Source of the DNA: a virus
DNA: 28,475 bases
Reading direction: 5' to 3' (one strand)
IMG/VR virus record: IMGVR_UViG_3300035698_005473
Span: 1 to 28,475 of that record
Of this stretch, positions 11,296 through 20,020 are shown piece after piece. How positions within the stretch are numbered: the first letter of the stretch is position 1; each line of letters starts with the position of its first letter. Position numbers and translations under genes: made by a program. The notes below the pieces were generated by a model. That model was not told the DNA's origin. It made no database searches and saw only the letters and a list, made by a program, of their open reading frames with translations.

Positions 11296-13220
11296 TCCAA
11301 TCATACGACGATATTGAAATAACTGGTACGCAAGGCGATAGTGCCGAATTGATAAAATCCGGTGAAGACGCGTTTGATGAATCACAGCAGTGGATGGATA
11401 AACGGCGCAAACAATGGGTAGATAACGACAAGATGATGCACAACGACGTAACTATCCCAGGCGCAAGATCAAAAACAAAGATGAAGTTCAACTTAGCCCT
11501 GTCTGTTGTCGAAACACAGATGCCTATCATATCAGATTATTTCCCGACATTCGATATACTACCGAGTGAAGAAAATGATATGACCTTTGCTGATATGATG
11601 CAGAAGCGGAAAGGGCAAGTGGAGGAAAAAGCAAAACTTAAAAAACACGGCCTTGCGTGCTGCCGGGATAGCCTCGTGTACTCAAACGGCCTAACATGTA
11701 TAAAACCTGATAAGCCCAAAGTAACACGCGATGCTCAAGGCCGCGACCCTTCACATCCGGAGTATGACGAAAGCACAGCACAGGAAGAGGAAATCTTTAA
11801 AGGCATTAAAGTTTATCCCCAGGACATATTCACATGGTTCCCGTCACCGGATGCACGAGGCATGGATATACGCACGGAAGCGCGGTATCATATATTCGCA
11901 ACCCCGAAACACATTGATGCGGTATATCGGGAATATAAGGTGCGAGTCGAGTCAGAGGGTAACGTGGACGAGTTTGGACGGTTCATGGTAGATAACAACC
12001 GCTCATCCGAGAACAAGTCCAAGTACTGCCTGGTTAAACAGTGGTATCGCATGGATGAGGATGAGAAAGCCTATCCGCATGGCAGGGCAACTATCTGGGC
12101 CGGGAACACACTTTTATCCGATAAACCGTTATGGGGAACAGAGGTAACGGATCATGACGAATGGAAGCGCATACCCTATTTTATGATCGTCAATTACCGA
12201 GGGCCTCACTCAGTTATTGGCACAGGTGAACCGGAACTCATATGGACGCAGATAAAGTCGTTGAATCAGGTCATGAGTTCACTCGCAGACAATATCAACC
12301 TGACTGGAAATCCGATAGCCAAGATAACAAAGGCGTTCGCATCAGCATATGGCCGTGCTGTCAATTTCGTTACCGGGAAACCTATTGAGGTCAATCGCCC
12401 CGATGATGTTACGTGGATGGACCCGCCGAATGTGCCGGCATATACTTTCGCATTCATTGATAAACTTATGCAACTAATCGATATCGTAACCGGCATCCAT
12501 GATGTGACCGAGGGCAGGAAACCTGCAGGAGTAACCGCAGCAAGCGCGATAACAGCGTTACAAGAAGCAGCGCAGGCCAGAGTACGGTACAAAGTCGCAA
12601 ACGAGATAAACGAGTATATGGAGGACATTGGTGGGTATATCACCGCATTGCTACAGGAGTATGACGATGAAGTAAAACTTATCAGGATAAAAACGGAGTC
12701 AGGAGAATATGATTTCAAGGAATACAACCCGGTTGACACGTTTGATAGAAACGGACTACGGGAACAGGAGGAGGGATTTGAGCAGGACACGGCGAAGAAA
12801 ATGAGAGATTCGAAGTTTGATATTGAGGTTGTGGCAGGCTCACGGATACCAGCTGGACGATTCGCAACCGAACAGATAGCAGCCGAGAAGTTCCAGGCCG
12901 GTCTTTATGGGATTGAAGAATACGCGGAACATAGCAATGAGTCAGGCAAGAAGTCGCTTATTGAGAATTACTACAAACGCCAGGGCCTTCTTGAATTGAA
13001 AGAACGGCAGGAAGCACTTGCAGAGGCAGAGGAAGAACTGGCAAGCCTTATTGAATCAGCACAGGAAGAATTTGAGGGCAGCCGTGAAGAGGATCAGGCT
13101 GGGGACATCATACAGCAATTCCCTGAACTATTGAACTCAGAGACATTTACGATGTTACCCCCGGAACTGAAAGACAGGCTGTTAAGTGTATTCAGCGCAG
13201 AAGAAGGGGAGACAGTATAA
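11292..13220 (+). CDS. Portal protein
   Basis: A 642-residue dodecameric portal at the capsid vertex through which DNA enters and leaves. The N-terminal wing begins with a helical SGEDAFDESQQWMDKRRKQW segment. Next comes the VVETQMPIISDYFPTFDILPSE region typical of podovirus and P22-like portals, then GTGEPELIWTQIKSLNQVMSSLADN (stem/clip), and KPAGVTAASAITALQEAAQARVR near 415-435, the conserved region before the long crown helices. The C-terminal 110 residues are Glu-rich and helical (a barrel or crown extension). At 642 aa it is longer than T7 gp8 (536 aa) and nearer to P22 gp1. It is translationally coupled to terL. A strong terminator follows its stop. Confidence 0.92.
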   Translation: MIQSYDDIEITGTQGDSAELIKSGEDAFDESQQWMDKRRKQWVDNDKMMHNDVTIPGARSKTKMKFNLALSVVETQMPIISDYFPTFDILPSEENDMTFADMMQKRKGQVEEKAKLKKHGLACCRDSLVYSNGLTCIKPDKPKVTRDAQGRDPSHPEYDESTAQEEEIFKGIKVYPQDIFTWFPSPDARGMDIRTEARYHIFATPKHIDAVYREYKVRVESEGNVDEFGRFMVDNNRSSENKSKYCLVKQWYRMDEDEKAYPHGRATIWAGNTLLSDKPLWGTEVTDHDEWKRIPYFMIVNYRGPHSVIGTGEPELIWTQIKSLNQVMSSLADNINLTGNPIAKITKAFASAYGRAVNFVTGKPIEVNRPDDVTWMDPPNVPAYTFAFIDKLMQLIDIVTGIHDVTEGRKPAGVTAASAITALQEAAQARVRYKVANEINEYMEDIGGYITALLQEYDDEVKLIRIKTESGEYDFKEYNPVDTFDRNGLREQEEGFEQDTAKKMRDSKFDIEVVAGSRIPAGRFATEQIAAEKFQAGLYGIEEYAEHSNESGKKSLIENYYKRQGLLELKERQEALAEAEEELASLIESAQEEFEGSREEDQAGDIIQQFPELLNSETFTMLPPELKDRLLSVFSAEEGETV

Positions 13221-13467
13221 TGTTTATCGTTATAAAAGAAAGAGACCAGATATACGCATAAATTCGAGGTCTGTATAAAGGGGCGCAACCCTGATATGCA
13301 GCGCAAGAAGCAATTCGGACGGCAGTTAGGTGCCTACCCACTTAACTGTCGTCTTTTTTTGTTTGCCTCGAACAACCTTTTTTGAAGCACCCGGCACCGA
13401 CCATACAGGCCCACGGTGCTACGATCCTTAGCGCGACTACGGTCGCCCACTTGAAAGGATGTACCAG
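13221..13467 (+). promoter_or_regulatory. Structured non-coding interval between portal and scaffold
   Basis: These 247 bp hold no convincing gene. After the portal stop come weak stems (AGACC/GGTCT at 13243-13272, GCGC/GCGC at 13283-13304), then the terminator. The scaffold leader that follows has two hairpins: GCACCG/CGGTGC (13394-13399 with 13414-13419) and GCGAC-TACG-GTCGC (13433-13446). The latter has a C(UACG)G loop, a member of the extra-stable UNCG class, 7 nt before the scaffold SD AAAGG. No sigma-70 promoter is evident after the terminator, so capsid expression probably needs read-through, RNA processing or a phage-specific promoter. A 13-codon frame with a good SD begins at 13220 on the portal stop (TAATG) and may be a leader. 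Confidence 0.6.
13318..13360 (+). terminator. Rho-independent terminator after the portal gene
   Basis: GACGGCAGTTA (13318-13328) pairs with TAACTGTCGTC (13343-13353), 11 bp with one G-U, and is followed at once by seven Ts (13354-13360). This is the clearest intrinsic terminator in the window. It separates packaging and portal genes from scaffold and capsid genes. Confidence 0.9.
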
Positions 13468-14343
13468 ATGGAAGCAGTAAATGCAGGCACAGTAGAAGTA
13501 CAGGCAGTAAGTGTGGAAACACCGGCAACACCGGCAACTTATGATGATGTTGATCTAAGCGGTATTGATTTTACCGAAAAACCGGAAGAGCCAGTGCTGG
13601 AAACAGCAAAAGCGGCAGAGAAGCTGGCAGTAGATGCTACTCTTCCAGTAGATGCTACTCTTCCAGATGACGTTATTGAACCGCTGGACGACGCTGAGTT
13701 GCCGATTGAACCGGAAACAAACGTCACTATAGGGGGGAAGGAATACCCTGTAGCCGATGTCACAAAGGCATTAGAGGAGTCCGCGAACATCGCTGAGTTT
13801 CGGAAAACCACCAACGAGAAATCAATGGAGGCCAGTAATCTGAGAAAAGCAGTGGAACCTATCGTGGCATTCATGGAGGCTGTTAAAGGTGATACTGATT
13901 TGCTGGATGATCTTGTCGATCGCCTCGGTGATGATAAGCGGAAAATGCTCGAAAAGGTGTTTTCGTTTGACCCGAAGAAGTGGGATAACCCGTTCAAGTC
14001 TGAGCTCGAAGCTGAAAAGCAAAAATCACAAGAGATTCAAGACACGCTTGACGGGCTAAATATCATCGCTTCTGAAAAGTCTGAACTCCGAAAGAAGTAC
14101 CGCCTGAGTGAAACACGCCTGAACGATGTGCAGACATTTGCTGAAGAACATTACGGCAAGACAGGGAAAGCCCTGTCACTGGAAGAAGCGTACAAATTGT
14201 CAGATTACGATAATCAGGCAAAAAAAAGCAAAACACCGGCTCCTAATATCCCGACACCGGGAGGGGGCGCAAAAGAAATAAAGGACGATAAAGTCCCATC
14301 AAGCTATGAGGATATTAAAATATCCGGGTTGTTTGATGCTTAA
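13468..14343 (+). CDS. Capsid scaffold protein
   Basis: A 291-residue internal scaffold that directs prohead assembly and then leaves. It is acidic, low in aromatics and mostly helical. The N-terminal 85 residues are disordered and Pro/Glu/Ala-rich. The centre begins TIGGKEYPVADVTKALEES and continues with coiled-coil sequence (SELEAEKQKSQEIQDTLDGL). A flexible Pro/Gly stretch precedes the C-terminal SSYEDIKISGLFDA segment, probably the capsid-binding element. ATG 13468 is preferred to ATG 13459 because the SD AAAGG is 9 nt from the former and touches the latter. Position between portal and capsid and size (T7 gp9 is 307 aa) agree. The role is inferred from composition and synteny. Confidence 0.87.
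   Translation: MEAVNAGTVEVQAVSVETPATPATYDDVDLSGIDFTEKPEEPVLETAKAAEKLAVDATLPVDATLPDDVIEPLDDAELPIEPETNVTIGGKEYPVADVTKALEESANIAEFRKTTNEKSMEASNLRKAVEPIVAFMEAVKGDTDLLDDLVDRLGDDKRKMLEKVFSFDPKKWDNPFKSELEAEKQKSQEIQDTLDGLNIIASEKSELRKKYRLSETRLNDVQTFAEEHYGKTGKALSLEEAYKLSDYDNQAKKSKTPAPNIPTPGGGAKEIKDDKVPSSYEDIKISGLFDA
13630..13665 (+). repeat. Exact 18-bp tandem duplication in the scaffold gene
   Basis: GTAGATGCTACTCTTCCA occurs twice in a row (13630-13647 and 13648-13665), duplicating the hexapeptide VDATLP in the disordered N-terminal part. The copies are identical, so the event is recent. Confidence 0.95.
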
Positions 14344-14358
14344 CAAACGAGGATAACA

Positions 14359-15390
14359 ATGGCACTGTCATACACTACCGTGCAAGCTATTATTAACTCA
14401 AAATACCTTCGGGTACTTGAGAACAACATCTTCACCGATAATCATTATCTGCTTGCGCGAATGAAAGCAAAAGCAAAAACGTTTGATGAGAGGAAGATTG
14501 TTGTTCCTCTCGAATACGCGAAGGCAACCACAGTAGGCTTTATGTCCAGATACGGGACTCTCGGTATCAGGCCGGAAGAGATTGCAACAGCCGTAGAGTA
14601 CGAACCCAAGATGTATTCTGGTTCCCTTACGCTCTGTCTGGAGGATGAGCTTGAAAACAAATCCGATCAGGCGATTGCAAACATCTTGGCCGCAAAGGTG
14701 AAAAACCTTGAACTGTCCATGAAGGAAGGTCTTGCAACCCATATCTGGACACGCGGCGCACTCGCGGCAACAAAGAACTGGAACACTATCGACCTTATTG
14801 TTTCAGCTACCGCCACACTCGGCGGCCTGGATGTCGCATCGGCGGCCTGGTGGGTTGCGAACGCGATTGATGCCACCGGCACCGATTACCTCGATGATCC
14901 GACTTCTGAGGCTGATCTTGTCGATCCGACAAAGGATGTCTATCTGCCGAAGTTGCTTCAGCGCGGAGTTGCGAAATCCAAGTACCTCACCGGAGAAAAT
15001 CCGACTGCAATCATCCTGCCACAGTATTTGTGGGATTTGCTGGAAACTCTGAAAGATGATAACAAACTCGGTTCCCCTATGGAAGTCATGGTTGGGAACT
15101 TTGGTTTCTCGTCAATCAAATTCAGAAACTCCATCCCTATTGTCGCTGATGACGATATGGTTGCGGCTCAAACCGGAGATACAGACGGGCGTATCTACTT
15201 CGTCAACGACAAATACCTGTATATGTTCATGAATTCGGGCGCGAAATTCAAGGCTGGACCGTTTGCACAAATCCCAGGCTCGAATGTAAACGCTTCAATG
15301 GTGAATGTGTATGGTAACATCTGTTGCTCGAATCGTAGGGCACAGACAGTGATCACGGGCGTAAGAAGCCCGCAGTCATACGCAGCATAA
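14359..15390 (+). CDS. Major capsid protein (HK97 fold)
   Basis: A 343-residue shell protein, the same size as T7 gp10A (345 aa). No cleavable pro-domain is obvious because the sequence begins directly with MALSYTTVQAIINSKYLRVLEN, consistent with a separate scaffold. Regions fitting the HK97 fold are the N-arm (1-45), an E-loop-like hairpin around ERKIVVPLEYAKATTVGFMSRYGTL, the spine helix LELSMKEGLATHIW, and the C-terminal A-domain with LPQYLWDLLETLKDD and a final beta segment. The SD CGAGG is 6 nt from ATG. The assignment relies on size, place after the scaffold and overall layout. Confidence 0.88.
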   Translation: MALSYTTVQAIINSKYLRVLENNIFTDNHYLLARMKAKAKTFDERKIVVPLEYAKATTVGFMSRYGTLGIRPEEIATAVEYEPKMYSGSLTLCLEDELENKSDQAIANILAAKVKNLELSMKEGLATHIWTRGALAATKNWNTIDLIVSATATLGGLDVASAAWWVANAIDATGTDYLDDPTSEADLVDPTKDVYLPKLLQRGVAKSKYLTGENPTAIILPQYLWDLLETLKDDNKLGSPMEVMVGNFGFSSIKFRNSIPIVADDDMVAAQTGDTDGRIYFVNDKYLYMFMNSGAKFKAGPFAQIPGSNVNASMVNVYGNICCSNRRAQTVITGVRSPQSYAA

Positions 15391-15396
15391 AACAAT

Positions 15397-15420
15397 AATG
15401 CCTCGGTAATACGGGGCATT
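15397..15420 (+). promoter_or_regulatory. Hairpin after the capsid gene
   Basis: AATGCCTC (15397-15404) pairs with GGGGCATT (15413-15420) around an 8-nt loop, with one U-G. There is no U-run, so it is more likely an mRNA-stabilising or processing hairpin than a terminator. Confidence 0.5.
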
Positions 15421-15455
15421 AATAACACTGAAATATTTATAAATGAGGTTACACA

Positions 15456-15695
15456 ATGGCTCTTCCTACCCAAACAGATGCGAACAAAGCGGGCATGGTG
15501 CCTTTCCAGTTGACCGATTCCGATGGTATAGTACACAATACTATGGGCGGGGCATACATCACCTTTGGCACCGGCACACCGAATGCGACAGTGACCGCTC
15601 CTATAGGATCGCTGTTTATTGATGTCACAAATGCCAATCTCTACATGAACACCGACGCAAGCACAACGTGGGAGCTTGTCTCCGCTCAGACCTAA
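15456..15695 (+). CDS. Small capsid decoration or head-fibre-like protein, 79 aa
   Basis: An all-beta, Thr/Gly/Asn-rich protein. The centre resembles the short adhesive module seen in phage head fibres and tail tips: GTPNATVTAPIGSLFIDVTNANLYM followed by TTWELVSA. Location directly after the capsid gene, with its own SD GAGGT, fits a decoration protein added to mature heads. It has no signal peptide or membrane segment. A role as an N-terminal adaptor for a fibre is possible. The assignment is by resemblance only. Confidence 0.65.
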   Translation: MALPTQTDANKAGMVPFQLTDSDGIVHNTMGGAYITFGTGTPNATVTAPIGSLFIDVTNANLYMNTDASTTWELVSAQT

Positions 15696-15703
15696 CAGTA
15701 TGG

Positions 15704-15720
15704 GGGGGCAATAAGCCCCC
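15704..15720 (+). promoter_or_regulatory. GC-rich intergenic hairpin
   Basis: GGGGGC (15704-15709) and GCCCCC (15715-15720) form a very stable 6-bp stem with loop AATAA. Only two Ts follow, so termination would be weak. It may limit read-through or protect the upstream mRNA between the decoration gene and the signal-peptide gene. Confidence 0.55.
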
Positions 15721-15763
15721 TTCGCTGTAAAACAAGAAATTAAACCTTATTTTGAGGTAAACC

Positions 15764-16531
15764 ATGAAACGGATAATCACAGGAGCAGTTTTAGCGCTCT
15801 TAATTTTGACAATAGTAGCCCCTCCGGTATCAGCACAGGGCATCTTTTCAATGCGCAGGGTTGCGTCACAGGTATTGAATGAGGGTATCCTGTTGCCTGA
15901 ACCGCACGAGGCAATGGTATTCTTCGACGATTTCCTTAATTATGATGCAGGCGGCGCAACCGATATGGGTTGGATAACAACCGCAGTCGGTACCAGCCCT
16001 GTTGATCTATGGGATGAGGAATTCGGTGTACTCCGTATCATAACCGGAGCCACGGAAAACAATGGCGATCAACTACAGTGGAACGCTGAATGCTTTAAGC
16101 TCGATGATGAAGAAGTAACGTTTGAAACGCGGATACGTTCTGTTGAAGATGTCGAAATCGACATTGCTGTTGGTCTAATTATAACCGATACAACTGTTAT
16201 TGATGCCACTGAACCATCAGACGGTATTTACTTCCAGAAACTTGACGGCGATTCGCTTATTGTTGGTGTGATCCGCAAAAACACTTCAGCGGTAAATCTT
16301 GATACGCTCGGTGTTATCGTTGATAATACATGGGTTGGTCTTAAATTCACCGTTGGTAATCGTATTGTACGATATTATGTGGATGGGAAACTACAAGCGA
16401 CTACTACCATGGCGGACACTCTTTCCCTGCCTGAAGACGAGGTACTAACCCCAACTATAGCATGTGAGACAGGTGCGGCAGCAGCCGAATCCCTCTATGT
16501 TGATTATTTGTGGGCGAGGCAGAAAAGATAA
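15764..16531 (+). CDS. Secreted-type lectin-like (concanavalin/LamG fold) protein, 255 aa
   Basis: The N-terminus is a textbook Sec signal: MKR, a hydrophobic core (about 8-18), then PPVSA-QG with cleavage after residue 24. The mature part is all beta with the outline of a concanavalin A-like/LamG jelly-roll: FFDDFLNYDAG at its start, DLWDEEFGVLRI, a VTFETRIRS strand, GIYFQK, WVGLKFTVGN, IVRYYVDGK and a final SLYVDYLWARQ strand. These are typical of sugar-binding or decoration domains. SD GAGG is 6 nt from ATG. A signal peptide on a gene between capsid and adaptor genes is unusual. It might be a virion protein whose N-terminus only resembles a signal, or a protein exported to the host envelope. 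Confidence 0.75.
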   Translation: MKRIITGAVLALLILTIVAPPVSAQGIFSMRRVASQVLNEGILLPEPHEAMVFFDDFLNYDAGGATDMGWITTAVGTSPVDLWDEEFGVLRIITGATENNGDQLQWNAECFKLDDEEVTFETRIRSVEDVEIDIAVGLIITDTTVIDATEPSDGIYFQKLDGDSLIVGVIRKNTSAVNLDTLGVIVDNTWVGLKFTVGNRIVRYYVDGKLQATTTMADTLSLPEDEVLTPTIACETGAAAAESLYVDYLWARQKR

Positions 16532-16533
16532 TC

Positions 16534-16881
16534 ATGGTCCGGACAAAACAAACAGAGAAGGCCCCGGCGAAACGGGCGCGAAAAACGGAGCCTTCTTTGC
16601 CTAAAAAACCCGTAGAGAAGAAACCGGAACCGGTAATGCCATTCGTTCAGGCGCCGGAACCCATAGCATCCCCTCTGTCAGAAGACCCTTTTGACTTTGT
16701 TAATTCCTTTTCTATCGGACGGGGAGGTATAGTTGAATCAATTTATGCCTTTTACATCGGCGGTGAAGGAAGCCTGATACGGACAGTGCATTCAAAAGGT
16801 GATAATGTGTTGGATGTCGATGTTATGTTTGTGCCGAATACACAGGCTATTGACGGCAAACTCAGGAGAAAACTCAAATGA
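16534..16881 (+). CDS. Lys/Pro-rich tailed small protein, 115 aa
   Basis: ATG 16534 is preferred over a GTG at 16510, because it lies 2 nt after the previous stop (TAATCATG), consistent with re-initiation; neither has a strong SD. The first 35 residues are a basic disordered tail (KAPAKRARK, KKPVEKKPEP). The C-terminal 65 residues look folded and beta-rich (SIGRGGIVESIYAFYIGGEGSLIRTV). It overlaps the adaptor gene by 4 nt. It may be a minor virion component that binds DNA or acidic protein, but no family is recognised. Confidence 0.65.
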   Translation: MVRTKQTEKAPAKRARKTEPSLPKKPVEKKPEPVMPFVQAPEPIASPLSEDPFDFVNSFSIGRGGIVESIYAFYIGGEGSLIRTVHSKGDNVLDVDVMFVPNTQAIDGKLRRKLK

Positions 16882-17609
16882 CGATGGAAGAACAGGTTTA
16901 TCAACTGGCAATGACGCTTGACGATCCTGCGTTTGAAACTTATCATCCGTCACAACTGATATGGGCGTTAAATGGCGGCCAGGATTTAACGATAAAAAAG
17001 GTGAAATCACATATTTTGCCCCAAATCCATATCCTTGACGAAGAGGTAACGGTAGATGCAACCGGCGCAATCGTTATAACCGGAAGCAGTACTGACCTGT
17101 CTGACACTATCTTTGCTTTCCCGGTCGGGCTATTGGGTATCCGTCTCACTGATGGGAAGTTCTGTAAACGGAAATCGTTTCAGGAATACCGGGACGAGCA
17201 GAACCTGGTATTGACATATTCTACGTACAAGCCTATATGTTACCTTAGAGGCACAAAGGCTTTCATACAGCCGTACACGGCAAGCACAACGACTGTTGAT
17301 GTGCATTACAAGCGGGAACCTGTTCAGATAGCGGAAGCGGTTGGAGAGACGGCTGCTGTGGATTGCGAATTTACCGATCTTGAACTACTCAGAGTTATCA
17401 ATGAGTTCGCGCGGTTCCTGATCTATGATCTCAAAAAGGATACCTACGATCTGGCGCAAGATTCATATGTAAAAGCTATTTTAAAAGTGGATGAAATTAA
17501 TCTCGGATTTACCGCAACCGAAACCATTGAGTACGGGAATGATGTTGATTACATGGATGAATACTCTGACTTCCCGATCACACCTACATATGATTTTCCA
17601 GAGGTGTAA
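16878..17609 (+). CDS. Head-tail adaptor / tail tube protein (T7 gp11-like)
   Basis: A 243-residue protein. An N-terminal helical part (VYQLAMTLDDPAFETYHPSQ, LIWALNGGQDLTIKKV) is followed by a beta domain (about 45-155). A C-terminal helical hairpin (LLRVINEFARFLIYDLKKD, TYDLAQDSYVKAILKVDEI) comes last. This helix-beta-helix plan and the position between capsid and nozzle genes match podovirus adaptors that form the dodecameric ring below the portal. T7 gp11 is somewhat smaller at 196 aa. SD GGAG is 8 nt upstream. Its stop overlaps the nozzle start by 1 nt (TAATG). Assigned by layout and synteny. Confidence 0.7.
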   Translation: MTMEEQVYQLAMTLDDPAFETYHPSQLIWALNGGQDLTIKKVKSHILPQIHILDEEVTVDATGAIVITGSSTDLSDTIFAFPVGLLGIRLTDGKFCKRKSFQEYRDEQNLVLTYSTYKPICYLRGTKAFIQPYTASTTTVDVHYKREPVQIAEAVGETAAVDCEFTDLELLRVINEFARFLIYDLKKDTYDLAQDSYVKAILKVDEINLGFTATETIEYGNDVDYMDEYSDFPITPTYDFPEV

Positions 17610-20005
17610 TGAAACATATACAGATAAATGATTTTTCAACCGTATTCACGAATGCAGACCTTGAAGACCTTCCAAATGAAGCGTTGACAGTTCTCAAAAA
17701 CATGCGTCCTGTAAACGGCAAACTGGTAAAAACATACGGTGCAGGCGTGAAACTGGATGCAGCTACCGCGCTTGTATTGACGAACCTGTTCACATTCATT
17801 CATGATGAAGTAACAGGCGGTGAGGTTTATATTGGGTGTTACGTGAACACGAACTCTTTTAATGAAGTTACGTTATATGGGTGGAACGGGACGGCATGGG
17901 CGGCACTCGGAACCCTTGCTGATTTTGAAACAATAGCAACGTATCATCACGGCACCAATAAGAACCCTGTCATCATGTACAATGGTGTGTTGCGGGTACT
18001 TCCCGGCAATATTGGATTAGTGGGAACGTATGAAGCAAAAGGCATATGGCTTGGGTATATAGATCGAGAGTATTTTGATGGCAATTATGATCCTACAGCA
18101 TTGTTTTATGATTTTGAAACCGGCCTTGATGCGCCTGATCTAACATTTACTATACGGCAGTTTCCGGGTGGCAGTTTCAACGCAGACGGTGCGGGAGAAG
18201 TACGGCACTACTGTTTCAGTTACGTATATGATGGCACCCAGGAATCGCTTCTTAGTGACCCGGTTAGTGTAAACTTTAAACAAAACTATGCAGCTCGGTT
18301 TGATTTTATAATAACAAAAGCATCGCACAATAAACGGATTGCCAGTATGAATGTATATCGTTCATATGGTGATAACACAATAAACAACCCAAGTGGGCCG
18401 TATGCAAAGATACATACGATAGATTTCACAAGGGAAGAACCAGAATCTTCCACGTTTACAACAGCCGCGTATGCGGGCGCATATCGCGTATATATTCCCA
18501 ATGAAGAGACGTTTGACTCAAGCAAGGCATATTCAGTTAAAATAGGTGATGAAGATTGGAATGTAATTACAAATATTACAAATGGTTCTATGACTCAATT
18601 TGCTCTTACTGACCCGCTGACAGAAAACCACTGGGATGATAGCTGGTCCCTTATAGGAGAGGCCCCATTGGGGTTATTTGCAAGCGATGACAAAGGTGCA
18701 TATGGTGGCTTGTCTACCGTCATTATGGATCAGAATATTGGAGTATACAACTATTCAGGTGGTGTGTTGATGTGGGGCCTTGGCAGTGTTTGGGATTGGG
18801 TTATCCTTGATAATTATGAATATGCTATTAATCTTGCTACAAATGCTGCCTTGAGCGGTGCAACTGTAGCCTCCGGGGATGTTATTGCTCTTAGTTCGTT
18901 AGGCGGTTTGTATTTAGTTGAAGACGATACAACGAAAGTTAATTACAACTTCTACGAAACCGGTTTCCCTGATGGAAACGCGCCCCCACTTTATGGTGAA
19001 ACATCATTGAAGATAAATGGCGCATTCGCACGGATGATAAACGGCAGATTATTCCAATATGATATTGTTATTGACCCAGGCGGCACGAATGAAGCATGGC
19101 AGGACTGGATTTCATACTCCGAACTTGACCAACCGGACGCAAACCCGGCAAGCAATGTATTGCCTATATTCGATAATACAGGCGGCAGCGGCACCGGCCT
19201 TGCTGAAATTAATGGTAATCCGGTTGCCATGAAGAAAAACGCTCTTATTTCCGTGCTTGGAACAAAATTATATCCAGACGACCCTACAAAATGGGCGATG
19301 CTAACAACAGCCCATACCATCGGTAACATCGCGAAGAACGGTTATATTGAGCATCTTGATAATTTATACACTATATATTATGACGGTATTTACTGTTTTA
19401 CGCCGAATAACCTCGCTGAAAGCGATGCAACACCAACTATAAACCTCAAAATCTCATTGCCGATAGAGGATATTTTCCTTGCGCTCACAACGGCCCAAAA
19501 GAAAGCGATAATATCCGGGTACGATCCTCTCAAAAATGAAATATGGTTCAAATTGAATGCGGCAGTATGGGCGTTCAATGTCGCAACCAAACACTGGCGG
19601 CAGATTGACAGTGCAATAACACCGGCTTTGTTCGCAACAGACGAAGACTCAAATCTACTTGTATACAGCTCGTCAACTAAAAAAGTTTATTCGGCGGCTT
19701 TATCAGAAGCAGTTGGCGTTCAGATGAAAACAATGACATTTGACATAAGCGATTTGGAAAATAGAGCAAAGGTACTGAGAATACTCAATGTTAATTATAA
19801 ATCAACCACCGATTTGACACTGAACCTGTACACTGAATATTCAGGCTCGGCAGCGGAGACACATACGCTTCCCGCACAAACAACCGTAGGAGTAAAAAAG
19901 GTTCCAATCAAGAGGTGGTTGAAAAAGTTTTCAGTTGAAATTATAGATGAAGCCGATTCAACAACGGTATCCGAAATACACAGTATTGAAGCATATCACG
20001 ATTAA
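17609..20005 (+). CDS. Tail nozzle-like beta-propeller protein (T7 gp12-like)
   Basis: At 798 aa it is almost exactly the size of T7 gp12 (794 aa), the hexameric nozzle closing the tail. The sequence is beta-rich with repeated aromatic-glycine strands typical of beta-propellers and no transmembrane segment. The N-terminal segment (DFSTVFTNADLEDLPNEAL) and the recurring MYNGVLRVLPGN, YIEHLDNLYTIYYDGIY and VWAFNVATKHWRQID (about 652-666) elements fit blades that present the ring. The last 90 residues (RAKVLRILNVNYKSTTDLTLNLYTEY) form a separate beta sandwich seen at the C-terminus of such proteins. It is coupled to the adaptor gene. Function is inferred from size, fold clues and gene order. Confidence 0.72.
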   Translation: MKHIQINDFSTVFTNADLEDLPNEALTVLKNMRPVNGKLVKTYGAGVKLDAATALVLTNLFTFIHDEVTGGEVYIGCYVNTNSFNEVTLYGWNGTAWAALGTLADFETIATYHHGTNKNPVIMYNGVLRVLPGNIGLVGTYEAKGIWLGYIDREYFDGNYDPTALFYDFETGLDAPDLTFTIRQFPGGSFNADGAGEVRHYCFSYVYDGTQESLLSDPVSVNFKQNYAARFDFIITKASHNKRIASMNVYRSYGDNTINNPSGPYAKIHTIDFTREEPESSTFTTAAYAGAYRVYIPNEETFDSSKAYSVKIGDEDWNVITNITNGSMTQFALTDPLTENHWDDSWSLIGEAPLGLFASDDKGAYGGLSTVIMDQNIGVYNYSGGVLMWGLGSVWDWVILDNYEYAINLATNAALSGATVASGDVIALSSLGGLYLVEDDTTKVNYNFYETGFPDGNAPPLYGETSLKINGAFARMINGRLFQYDIVIDPGGTNEAWQDWISYSELDQPDANPASNVLPIFDNTGGSGTGLAEINGNPVAMKKNALISVLGTKLYPDDPTKWAMLTTAHTIGNIAKNGYIEHLDNLYTIYYDGIYCFTPNNLAESDATPTINLKISLPIEDIFLALTTAQKKAIISGYDPLKNEIWFKLNAAVWAFNVATKHWRQIDSAITPALFATDEDSNLLVYSSSTKKVYSAALSEAVGVQMKTMTFDISDLENRAKVLRILNVNYKSTTDLTLNLYTEYSGSAAETHTLPAQTTVGVKKVPIKRWLKKFSVEIIDEADSTTVSEIHSIEAYHD

Positions 20006-20020
20006 AGGAGGTATCTAAAA

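Noticed and set aside
13220-13261. 13-codon frame after the portal gene with a good SD
   Set aside because: Too short to support as a gene without comparative data; mentioned within the intergenic entry only.
13297-13386. 29-codon frame running through the terminator hairpin
   Set aside because: No SD at a proper distance and the sequence is explained by the terminator and its T-run.
16534-16590. N-terminus MVRTKQTEKAPAKRARK resembles the histone H3 tail (RTKQT and KAP-K elements)
   Set aside because: The match is short and in a low-complexity basic tail, and a bacterial phage has no reason to mimic a histone; chance is the simplest reading.
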